From Polytrichum commune (Eukaryota; Streptophyta; Polytrichopsida; Polytrichales; Polytrichaceae), in contig OX485803.1 in the NCBI GenBank assembly GCA_950295325.1, forward strand, positions 10,912,001-10,976,000: DNA of 64,000 nt, in the 5' to 3' direction. This document shows, in pieces, positions 46,401 through 58,400 of this stretch. The notes below the pieces were generated by a model. It saw only the letters and a list, made by a program, of their open reading frames with translations. It searched no databases and had not been told where the DNA came from. Within the stretch, counting starts at the first letter, position 1, and each line of letters starts with the position of its first letter. The translations under genes and the position numbers were made by a program.

Positions 46401-49400
46401 TTTGACAAACCTTTGAGGTGCATACGGGGGCAAGTGACTTTAGCATTGGCGGATGTTGAGGCAAAATGGATGCCCTTTGCATATAAGAGCATGAAGCTCG
46501 ATGGTTGTCCGACCTTGTCCAACTTGTGCAAGAAATGGCTATCCCAAGAGTGGGATGAGCCTTGTTACCAAGTCTTTGAGGAGCTTAAGAGCAAGCTCTC
46601 TTCGCCGCCCGTGCTCAAGTTTGCGAAATTTGACAAACCTTTTGAAATGCATACGGGGGCGAGTGACTTTACCATTGGCGGATGTTGATCCAAGATGGAT
46701 GCCCATTGCATATGGAAGCATTAAGCTTAAAGGTTGTCAAACCTTGTGCGACTTGTGAAAGAAATGGCTATCTTAAGAGTGGGATGAGCCTTGCCCCAAA
46801 AGTCTTTGGGGAGCTTAATACAAAGTCGTCTTTGCCACCCGTGTTCAAGTTCGCGGAGCTTGACAAACCTTTTGAGGTGAATACGGGGTGGCGAGTGACT
46901 TTGCCATTGGCGGATGGTTAATGTAAGATGGATGGCCATTGCGTATGAGAGCGTTAAGCTTGATGGTTATCCGACCTTATCCGACTTGTGAAAGAAATGG
47001 CTATCCCAAGAGTGGGATGATGTTTGTCATGAGTCTTTGGGGAGCTTAAGACCAAGTTCTCTTCGCCGCCCGTGGTCAAGTTCGCGGAGCTTGACAAACC
47101 TTTTGAGGTGCATACGGGGTTGATTAACTTTGCCAATGGCGGATTGTTGATGTAAGATGGATGGCCATTGCATTTGGGAGCATGAAGCTCGATGGTTGTC
47201 AAAGAAGACAACCAACTCATGACAAAGAACTTCTTTGTCGTAGTGCATTGCTTGAAGATGTGGCGACACTATTTGGGGTCGCACAAAGCAAAGGTCTACA
47301 TGGACAATGTGTCCTAAAAGAATTTTGACATTCAAGCGCAAGTGAGCGTCAAGTCATTGCGGTGGCATGATAGTTTGGCGCTTATGAAGGTGGATTTGAT
47401 CCACAAACCGGACCGTGGAAATGTGGTGCCGGATTGTCGCGCACCTCTTCATGAGGAGTGGCCAAAACACCATGGGCACAAGGGGGACCCCGGAGTGACA
47501 CCCGGGACTTGTGGCGCCATTGGTGAGAGGGCCCAAGTGATCCTAGTGTGGGTGAGGGCCCCGGGCGTTGGGAACGCCTCCCACCCACAAAGACTAGGAG
47601 GCATGAGGGTGAGGCCATGAGCTATGCGTAGCTCATGGCGTGGTGATTCTAGAATGCTCAAGATCACCTCAATCGGAGGTGTGAGCTAGGAGTTATGGCC
47701 ATTTGAGTGGGGTGCTGTCCCGGGACAGCGCCCTGGTACAGCAGTGCCTGGGAGTGATTCCCGGGACTGCCAAGGTTCAAACAGGCATAACTTCCTCAAG
47801 ACTTGCCCGAATGGGGCAAGCGAGGAGTCCATCGGCATCTACGTGAAGCGTAGATGAGGATGGAGTGGTTGGTTGTTATGATCAGACATCATACAAGGAA
47901 GTTATGATGGTCTGAAGCTGCTGGGGGGGTTCTAGGCCCAGCAGCTAAGGGAAAATGTCCACTTGGCCCCAACTCTTGGTAGAGAGACAAGAGGTTGGTT
48001 GGCGGTGGGGTAGGGGCCCCGTGTAGAGTCCTAGAGGCTTATATGGGTGAGGTGGTGTGGCCTCACCCACCCGAGGCCGAAAGGCAAGGCCTCCATGGGC
48101 ATTGGCCCATTGTGAGGCCATAGTTGCCTAGTATGGTTCGGGTTGTTGTAGTGTTGCTCCGGCAATGCGATGATCAACATAGGATTGGACTTCCATGGAT
48201 GGAAGTCCACATCTAAGGAATGGTTACCGATTAAAGGGTGAGTCCCAAAAGCAAAGTAGGAGGGTTGGTTCCCTCCTATGAACTATAAGGTCCGGGGTAG
48301 GAGGAGCTAACCATTAGCATGGCGGAATGCGAATGGTTAGCGCTCGTAACCTTTGCTAAAATTGAAAATTGGCAAGATTGTCAAAGGGGCTTAGCAAGGG
48401 TTGCGACACTTGGTATCAGAGGAGGGTTCCAATATTTGAGCTAGCACTTTGAGGGAGACATGGCTATCAAACGTGAGGGTTATTATGGTTAGCTCGGGGT
48501 TTCCAAAAGGTTGTGAGGCTCAAATTGGAACAAAGATCATGTGTAAAGGGAATTTGACCATACCATTGGTTCTAATGACAATGGTGGGCATGATGGTGGA
48601 TTCGGTAAGGAAATTGGTGGAGTCCTTTGAAAGGGCTCCCGCACACCTCAAAAAAACATTTGGGGCCTAGAATACCGAATGCACCCAAAACCTTGGAGGG
48701 CATTAATGTTGGATTGAAATTCCAATTCGAAATGCTTGGAAGGTATTGATGTTGGAATGAATTTGGTGGAAATGAGGCGTCCGGGCCTCTTAAGGCGTAT
48801 ATGCGCGCATTTCACACCCAAATGAATAGTACATCTTTGATGAACGAGCTTTCTAAGAAATGCATCGTTTTAGGTGGGTTTCAAAAGCGGGTAGTGAATA
48901 CCAAGTTCAAATTTCCAAAGTTTATTGAGGTTGTAGCGGGGATCATCAAAATTGCCATGAGCATCAAGGCCGATGACCCCATTAAGCAATTTGGCGGTGC
49001 GTTACAACAATGGACGTTGAGGGGAGATAGGTTCCCCGCCAAATAATACTTGTGCCGCGAACCGGATGTAAGACGATGGCATTGTGGCCAAGGCTAGTAG
49101 CCTTAAGCCGAGGCCAAGTCTTTTGTACCTTGAGGCTCAAATGAATGGGAGAAATGTCTTATGTATTGATAAAGAGGCTACCACTTCTTCTTGAGCCCAA
49201 AACTCATAAGGGAGTTGGGGCTTGCCGATTGGTAGAGCGGGCAAGCCCACCAAGGTGCGGTTTGGAAAGGGCGATCCGCATGAGACAAAGGAGGCCGCGA
49301 TGCATGTAACCTTTCAACGTGGGACATTGGATTTTTGTCAAAATTTCACACCAAGTGAAATAGATAAAATGCATGTCATTGTGAAGGCCGCCTTTTTTGA

Positions 49401-52400
49401 AACTCACATGATAGATGTGAGGTGCAAGCCGGTGTGCTTGCCGTACATTATGATGTGTCATAATGGCAAAGAATTGAAGTTCAAATTAACAATGACTCCT
49501 ATGGTAGGAGGACCTAAGTTGAATTTGGTCTTAATGGACCGAATAAAAATAAAAATAAAAAAACATAATGGTCGTGGTTCAATTGGAGCAACTCCAAGGA
49601 ACATATGGGGAGGCTAGGAAAGATGGGCCTCCCCCAAACAACATTGGTGTGATGTTGGTGAAATACAAGGATGTATTCACCAATGTGTTGCACAAAAAAA
49701 AAAAAAAATTACCGCCAAGAAGTGAAAAATAACTTTGCTCAACGAGAGATTGAGCTCTTGAGGTATGTGGTGATAAATGAAGTTGGTGGACGAACATGAA
49801 GAATGTCAAGGCAATCCAAAAGGAGAATTGGCCCTTGATTCAAAAGGGCTTAGGTAATTTGTTGGCCTAGCCAATTAGTACCACAACTTCATTCGAGAGT
49901 TTTCTAAGGTTGCTAGGACCTTATTCAACTTATTGAGGAAAATGGCTATCTTAAGAGTGGGATGAGCCTTGCCCCCAAAGTCTTTGGGGAGCTTAATACA
50001 AAGTTGTCTTTGCCACCCGTGTTCAAGTTCGCGGAGCTTGACAAACCTTTTGAGGTGAATACGGGGTGGCGAGTGACTTTGCCATTGGCGGATGGTTAAT
50101 GTAAGATGGATGACCATTGCATATAAGAGCATGAATCTCGATGGTTGTCCGACCTTGTCCAACTTATGCAAGAAATGGCTATCCCAAAAGTGGGATGAGC
50201 TTTGCCACCAAGTCTTTAAGGAGCTTAAGACCAAGTTTTCTTCGCCGCCCGTGCTCAAGTTTGCGAAATTTGACAAACCTTTTGAGGTGCATACGGGGGC
50301 GAGTAACTTTACCATTGGCGGATGTTGATCCAAGATGGATGCCCATTGCATATGGGAGCACTAAGCTTAAAGGTTGTCAAACCTTGTGCGACTTGTGAAA
50401 GAAATGGCTATCCCAAGAGTGGGATGAGCCTTGCCACCAAGTCTTTGAGAAGCTTAAGAGCAAGTTCTCTTCGCCGCCCGTGCTCAAGTTCGCGGAGTTT
50501 GACAAACCTTTTGAGGTGCATACGGGGGCGAGTGACTTTACCATTGGCGGATGTTGAGGCAAGATAGATGGCCATGGCATATGAGAGCATGAAGCTCGAT
50601 GGTTGTCCCACCTTGTGCGACTTGTGGAAGAAATGGCTATCCCAAGAGTGGGATGATGTTTGTCACGAGTCTTTGGGGAGCTTAACACCAAGTTCTCTTC
50701 GCCGCCCGTGCTCAAGTTCGCGGAGCTTGACAAACCTTTCGAGGTGCATACGGGGGTGAGTGCCTTTGCCAATGGTGGATTATGTGTAAGATGGATGGCC
50801 ATTGCATATGGGAGCATAAAACTCGATGGTTGTCAAAGAAGACAACCAACTCATGACAAAGAACTTCTTTGCCGTAGTGCATTGCTTGAAAATGTGGCGA
50901 CATTATATGGGGTCGCACAAAGCAAAGGTCTACATGGACAATGTGTCCTAAAAGTATTTTGACATACAAGCGTAAGTGAACGCCAAGTCATTGTGGAGGC
51001 ATGATAGTTTGGCGCTTATGAAGGTGGATTTGATCCACAAACCGGACCGTGGAAATGTGGTGCCGGATGCGCGAAGTAGACCGGAAGAGTTCCAAGCAAT
51101 GAGAACCATCCAAACCTTGTGGCTAATGTGTGCCGGCAAAGGAAACTTGTGATGCAAGATACGGGAGGGGTAAATTAACTACCCCAAAGCACAAAAGCTT
51201 TTAGGTGAGCTTCGCAAGAGCAAGGTGCTCAAAGAGGTTAAGTTGGTGGACGGATTGTTCAAGTGCAACCAAAGTCGGGTATATGTGCCACAAGGCAAGT
51301 TGAGGCTATCGGTTTTGAAGGAGGAATATGATAGTCCTATTGCCGGCCATAGAGGAGAAAGAAAAAGCCGCCATAGAATGGTGTCAAAGAGGAACCATTG
51401 GCGGTGCATAAAGGAAGATATAGCCCACTTTGTGAAGGCTTGAATCAAAGTGCCAAGTGAACCGAGCCTCTTACCAAAAGCAAGGCGGCTTCTTGCAACC
51501 GTTGCCTATCCCGTTGGCGCCATGGCATGGTATGTGCATGGACTTGATGACAAGTTTGCCGGAGTCACATGGGTATGATGCCATCTTGTTGATGGTAGAG
51601 TGGTTTGCCAAGTGGACACACATGGTGCCGATTGTGGGAACCGCCACCGCGTTGGAGACCGCATAGCCTTTTCTCAAAGGATGGTTGAGGCACCACGGGT
51701 TGCCAAGAGTGATTGTGTGGGATCAAGATCCAAAGTTCACAAGTGCATTTTCAATGCATTTCTCTAAGGAGGTCGGAATGAAACTAAGGTTTAGCACGAC
51801 CTTGCATTCCCAAATGAATGGGAAATCGGAGCGTGTGAATGGAGTCTTGAAGCAATACTTGAGGAACTTGGTGGGGGCGGACCAAGGAGATTGGGCGGAC
51901 TATGTGGGTCGAGCGGAGTGTAATTGCAATGTAGCCACGCACTTGGCTACCAAGGGGTGGTCTTTGGTGGTGGCTTATGGAGTGGATGCGCTCCAACCTA
52001 TTAACCTAGCTCTCGAGGGGGCACATTCAACACTAGAGTTCAACCAAGATGGTGAGGACTTGGCCAAGAAGCGTGAACAAGTCTTGGAGATGACCAAGTT
52101 GTTGGTGGAGAAAGCCCGAAGGTGCTACGGAGTGCAAGTCAATGCCGGAAGACGCGAAGTGGAGAATGAGGTGGGCCAAAAGGCGTTGTTGAATGTGAAC
52201 AACTTCACTTAGCCGGAAGGCCTCACTCCAAAGTTCATGTCCAAAATTGGAGCTCCGTTTCCCATTGTGGAACAAGTGGTCAAGGACATATATAAGTTGG
52301 AATTACCGCCGGAGATCAAAGTGCATCCGACATTTCATGTCTCATTACGAAAGTCATTTTAGGACGACACCTTGTGGCCCGATCACAAGCAAGTGATTAG

Positions 52401-55400
52401 GCCACCTCCCGACCTTGTGGACGTCATTTGGAACATGAGGTAAGAGGGCATCCCCAAGTGTAGGAAGCCCAAGTGAAAAGGAAAGAAAAAGTACAAAGGA
52501 GTACTTGGTGAAATGGTGAGGATACCATGAGAAAAAAACCGCTTGGGTGGCGGCAAGAGACATGGTCAACACCAATGAATTGGTGAAGCACTTTGAAGAA
52601 ACTAAGGCTAGACATTCCAATAAAAAGAAGCGTAGGCATTGATGAGGACATCAATCTCCTTTAGTGAGGGAGAGACTCTAGTAGCAAACATAGCTTCGAG
52701 GTTAATTGCTCCACAACATGCACTTGTTCTTTGGCTTGAGGGAATAAAGTCCAAACTTTAGTGGTGCAAAGAGAAAAGTATGAGATGAGGTCCTAGTCTT
52801 GTACTTGTGCTTGGTTAATGGAAGAGGGGGAATAGACATGCCAAACTAGGTTGGGTAAGCCGAGTAATTGGGGCCATGGCTTGGAGGGGCCTTGGATAAA
52901 ACCAAGAAACTTCTTAGTTGTGGGCTTGTCCGGGCGGGGACAAGGTGATGGCGCGTGCTCATAAAAGTGCTACCCGCGAGCTAACGAGAGTTGGCGCATG
53001 GGAGTCATGAACCCATGTCTCGAAACAACAAAGTGGGAACCGAGTCGGGCGGGACTTGGCATCACCCCCGTGCGATCGAGGCGTGGCTTAACAATGGAAA
53101 GCCATCTCGGAGTTGCAACCGAGACAACTTAGTGGAAGCGTTGAGGTCTCGCCTAGATGTGTCATGTTAGGCTAGTGGAGCCTAACGGGGGAGGCCCCAA
53201 AGGAGGGGCAACCCAAGTGAATCCCAAAGTAGGTGGGTCTAGTATAGGTTAGGTCCTTGGATGAGAGATCCAAGGTCGCTGACGGACCACCTAGGAACGA
53301 CACCTTTGGGACCATGCCAAATTTGAAGATGCATTGTGGGGGTCGCGCCCTAAGGTAAACACAATGCCGCACCATAGAGGATGGCAACTTGAGAATTGGT
53401 GTGCCGACTACGAGTATAGTCGATGAGGGCATCGACTCCGTTTGGTGGGGGTGAGTGTCGCGCACCTCTCCATGAGGAGTGGCCAAAACACCATGGGCAC
53501 AAGGGGGACCCCGGAGTGACACCCGGGACTTGTGGCGCCGTTGGTGAGAGGGCCCAAGTGATCCTAGTGTGGGTGAGGGCCCCGGGCGTTGGGAACGCCT
53601 CCCACCCACAAAGACTAGGAGGCATGAGGGTGAGGCCATGAGCTATGCGTAGCTCATGGCGTGGTGATTCTAGAATGCTCAAGATCACCTCAATCGGAGG
53701 TGTGAGCTAGGAGTTATGGCCATTTGAGTGGGGTGCTGTCCCGGGACAGCGCCCTGGTACAGCAGTGCCTGGGAGTGATTCCCGGGACTGCCAAGGTTCA
53801 AACAGGCATAACTTCCTCAAGACTTGCCCGAATGGGGCAAGCGAGGAGTCCATCGGCATCTACGTGAAGCGTAGATGAGGATGGAGTGGTTGGTTGTTAT
53901 GATCAGACATCATACAAGGAAGTTATGATGGTCTGAAGCTGCTGGGGGGGTTCTAGGCCCAGCAGCTAAGGGAAAATGTCCACTTGGCCCCAACTCTTGG
54001 TAGAGAGACAAGAGGTTGGTTGGCGGTGGGGTAGGGGCCCCGTGTAGAGTCCTAGAGGCTTATATGGGTGAGGTGGTGTGGCCTCACCCACCCGAGGCCG
54101 AAAGGCAAGGCCTCCATGGGCATTGGCCCATTGTGAGGCCATAGTTGCCTAGTATGGTTCGGGTTGTTGTAGTGTTGCTCCGGCAATGCGATGATCAACA
54201 TAGGATTGGACTTCCATGGATGGAAGTCCACATCTAAGGAATGGTTACCGATTAAAGGGTGAGTCCCAAAAGCAAAGTAGGAGGGTTGGTTCCCTCCTAT
54301 GAACTATAAGGTCCGGGGTAGGAGGAGCTAACCATTAGCATGGCGGAATGCGAATGGTTAGCGCTCGTAACCTTTGCTAAAATTGAAAATTGGCAAGATT
54401 GTCAAAGGGGCTTAGCAAGGGTTGCGACACGGATGCGCGAAGTACACCGGATGAGTTCCAAGCAATGAGAACCATCCAAACCTTGTGGCTAATGTGTGCC
54501 GGCGAAGGAAACTTGTGATGCAAGATACGGGAGGGGTAAATTTACTATCCCAAAAGCACAAAAACTTTTAGGTGAACTTCGCAAGAGCAAGGTGCTCAAA
54601 GAGGTTAAGTTCGTGGACGGATTGTTCAAGTGCAAGCAAAGTTGGGTGTATGTGCCACGAGGCAAGTTGAGGCTATCGGTTTTGAAGGAGGAATTTGATA
54701 GTCCTATTGCCGGCCTTAGAGGAGAAAGAAAAAAACCGCCATAGAATGGTGTCATGGAGGTACCATTGGCGGTGCATAAAGGAAGATATAACCCACTTTG
54801 TGAAGGCTTGAATTAAAGTGCAAAGTGAACCGAGCTCTTACCAAAAGCAAGGCGGTTTCTTGCAACCGTTGCCTATCCCGTCGGCGCCATGGCATAGTAT
54901 GTGCATGGACTTGATCACAAGTTTGCCGGAGTCACATGGGTATGATGCCATCTTGTTGATGGTAGAGCGGTTTGCCAAGTTGGCACACATGGTGCCGATT
55001 GTGGGAACCGCCACCGCGTTGGAGACCGCATAGCCTTTTCTCAAAGGATGGTTGAGGCACCACGGGTTGCCAAGAGTGATTGTGTGGGATCAAGATCCAA
55101 AGTTCACAAGTGCATTTTCAATGCATTTCTCTAAGGAGGTTGTATTGAAACTAAGGTTTAGCACGGCCGTGTATTCCCAAATGGATGGGAAAACAAAGCG
55201 TGTGAATGGAGACTTGAAGCAATACTTGAGGAACTTGGTGGGGGCGGACCAAGGAGATTGGGCGAACTATGTGGGTCGAGCGGAGTGTAATTGCAATGTA
55301 GCCACGCACTTGGCTACCAAGGGGTGGTCTTTGGTGGTGGCTTATGGAGTGGATGCGCTCCAACCTATTAACCTAGCTCTCGAGGGGGCACATTCAACAC

Positions 55401-58400
55401 TAGAGTTCAACCAAGATGGTGAGGACTTGGCCAAGGAGCAAAAAAACAAGTCTTGGAGATGACCAAGTTGTTGGTGGAGAAAGCCCGAAGGTGGTACGAA
55501 GTGCGAATCAATGCCGGAAGACGCGAAGTGGAGAATGAGGTGGGCCAAAAGGTGTTGTTGAATGTGAACAACTTCACTTAGCCGGAAGGCCTCGCTCCAA
55601 AAGTTCATGTCCAAAATTGGAGCTTCGTTTTCCATTGTGGAACAAGTGTTCAAGGACATATATAAGTTGGAATTACCGCCCGAGATCAAAGTGCATCTAA
55701 CATTTCATGTCTCATTACTAAAGCCATTCACGGAATATACGTTGTGGGCCGATCACAAGCAAGTGAGTAAGCCACCTTCCGACCTTGTGGAGGTCATTTG
55801 GAACATGAGGTAAGAGGGCATCCTCAAGTGTAGGAAGACCAAGTGAAAATGAAAGAAAATGTACAAAGGAGTACTTGGTGAAATGGTGAGGATACCATGA
55901 GAAAGAAGCCGTTTGGGTAGCGGCAAGAGACATGATGAACGGCAAGGAATTGGTAAAGCACTTTGAAGAAACTAAGGCTAGACATTCCAATAAAATGAAG
56001 CGTAGGCATTGATGAGGACATCAATCTCCTTTAGTGGGGGAGAGACGCTAGTAGCACACTTAGCTTCGAGGCTAATTGCTCCACAACATGAACTTGTTCT
56101 TTGGCTTGAGGGAATAAAGTCCAAACTTTAGTGGTGCAAAGAGAAAAGTACGAGATGAGGTCCTAGTCTTGTACTTGTGCTTGGTTAGTGGAAGAGGGGG
56201 AATAGATATGCCAAACTAGGTTGGGTAAGCCGAGTAATTGGGGCCATGGCTAGGAGGGGCCTTGGATAAAACCAAAAAACTTCTTAGTTGTGGGCTTGTC
56301 CGGGCGGGCACAAGGTGATGGCGCGTGCTCATAAAAGTGCTACCCGCGAGCTAACGAGAGTTGGCGCATGGGAGTCATGAACCCATGTCTCGAAAGAGCA
56401 AAGTGGGAACCGAGTCGGGCGGGACTTGGCATCACCCCCGTGCGATCGAGGCGTGGCTTAACAATGGAAAGCCATCTCGGAGTTGCAACCGAGACAACTT
56501 AGTGGAAGCGTTGAGGTCTCGCCTAGATGTGTCACGTTAGGCTAGTGGAGCCTAACGGGGGAGGCCCCAAAGGAGGGGCAACCCAAGTGAGTCCCAAAGT
56601 AGGTGGGCCTAGTGTAGGTTAGGTCCTTGGATGAGAGATCCAAGGTCGCTAACGGACCACCTAGGAACGACACCTTTGGGACCATGCCAAATTTGAAGAT
56701 GCATTGTGGGGGTCGCGCCCTAAGGTAAACACAATGCGGCACCATAGAGGATGGCAACTTGAGAATTGGTGTGCCGACTACGAGTATAGTCGATGAGGGC
56801 ATCGACTCCGTTTGGTGGGGGTGAGTGTCGCGCACCTCTCCATGAGGAGTGCCCGAAACACCATGGGCACAAGGGGGACCCCGGAGTGACACCCGGGACT
56901 TGTGGCGCCGTTGGTGAGAGGGCCCAAGTGATCCTAGTGTGGGTGAGGGCCCCGGGCGTTGGGAACGCCTCCCACCCACAAAGACTAGGAGGCATGAGGG
57001 TGAGGCCATGAGCTATGCGTAGCTCATGGCGTGGTGATTCTAGAATGCTCAAGAACACCTCAATCCGAGGTGTGAGCTAGGAGTTATGGCCATTTGAGTG
57101 GGGTGCTGTCCCGGGACAGCGCCCTGGTACAGCAGTGCCTGGGAGTGATTCCCGGGACTGCCAAGGTTCAAACAGGCATAACTTCCTCAAGACTTGCCCG
57201 AATGGGGCAAGCGAGGAGTCCATCGGCATCTACGTGAAGCGTAGATGAGGATGGAGTGGTTGGTTGTTATGATCAGACATCATACAAGGAAGTTATGATG
57301 GTCTGAAGCTGCTGGTGGGGGTTGTAGGCCCAGCAGCTAAGGGAAAATGTCCACTTGGCCCCAACTCTTGGTAGGGAGACAAGAGGTTGGTTGACGGTGG
57401 GGTAGGGGCCCCGCGTAGAGTCCTAGAGGCTTATATGGGTGAGGTGGTGTGGCCTCACCCACCCGAGGCCGAACGGCAAGGCCTCCATGGGCTTTGGCCT
57501 ATTGTGAGGCCATAGTTGCCTAGTATGGTTCGGGTTGTTGTAGTGTTGCTCCGGCAACGCGATGATCAACATAGGATTGGACTTCCATGGATGGAAGTCC
57601 ACATTGGGGAAATGGGTTACCGATTAAGGGGTGAGTCCCGAAAGCAAAGTAGGAGGGTTGGTTCCCTCCTATGAACTATTGGTCCGGGGTAAGAGGAGCT
57701 ATCCATTAGCATGGCGGAATGCGAAGGGTTAGCGCTCGTAACCTTTGGTAGAAACAAAAATTGGCAAGATTATTAAGGGACCTAGCAAGGGTTGCGACAC
57801 TCGGAAAGTGGAGCAAGGAAGGAGGTAGCGGCTCGGCCTACATCAAGCCCAAATCAACCGAGGAAAATTGAGGTAAATTAACTAACCTTAAGCCTTCCAT
57901 TTAGGATTGGAGGGAGCACGGCTAAGGTACGCATCTCTAAACCCACTCACCTATCTCGTAAGGTCAAGTGGCTTGACCACTTGACCGCCAAGGGAGTACC
58001 CAATTCCATTGTTTTCGGGGCCCTTGGTATGTTTTGTGGTAGTAGCTTCATTTATTAGCAAGTTTCGTGTGTGGTAAGTCGGATTAATCACCGACACGAC
58101 CACTCTGAATGTTGTTGGTGGAAAGGTGGGGTTAATGACCCGCGAATCCACTATTATGTTGTTGGCCCCATAGATTGGGAGTAATGGCCCCAATTTATGA
58201 AGATTGCGCAACAGGTTGAACCTACAGGTCGCCCGTCACCCTGGTCCCATTGAGTTGCATTTCGTGGTCTATCCAGTGTAAACACATTTAACAATCAAAA
58301 CATACAAAATAAATCGTAAACCCTTGTTGGCAAGAGACCCGATGTAAGGGGTGATGCCTAATATGTTAATGTAGTGAGTTAGGACGTGCAAACAAAAGTA

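Larger units (their letters stand above)
47435..54429 (+). mobile_element. Chromovirus copy 3 (inner), inserted in copy 2
   Basis: A 6,995-bp element with LTRs 47435-48408 and 53456-54429, flanked by CGGAT (47430-47434, 54430-54434). The target is the RNase H/integrase boundary of copy 2 (GTGGTGCCGGAT/GCGCGAAG). I find only two differences between its LTRs (CTTC/CTCC and CCATT/CCGTT near their 5' ends), so it is the youngest insertion with dated LTRs here. The internal region has the same RT-core deletion (about 49690-49740, where an A run is followed by the post-RT segment), the shared TAG in the integrase, and further breaks. It could not have made its own reverse transcriptase. Confidence 0.96.
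43554..57799 (+). mobile_element. Chromovirus copy 2 (outer), split by copy 3
   Basis: LTRs lie at 43554-44525 and 56826-57799, flanked by CTCGG on both sides (43549-43553, 57800-57804). Without the nested copy and one CGGAT the element is 7,246 bp. A primer site TGGTATCAGAGC is at 44528. The internal region carries degraded gag, a protease remnant (about 45420-45590, FTPCEIDEMHVIVKAAFFG), the post-RT segment at about 45880, the 229-bp array, and after the insertion the integrase and chromodomain remnant. The RT core is missing as in copy 1. The differences I found between its LTRs cluster at about 43940-44260; outside that stretch they appear identical. It inserted antisense in intron 2 of the transposase-like gene. 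Confidence 0.95.
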
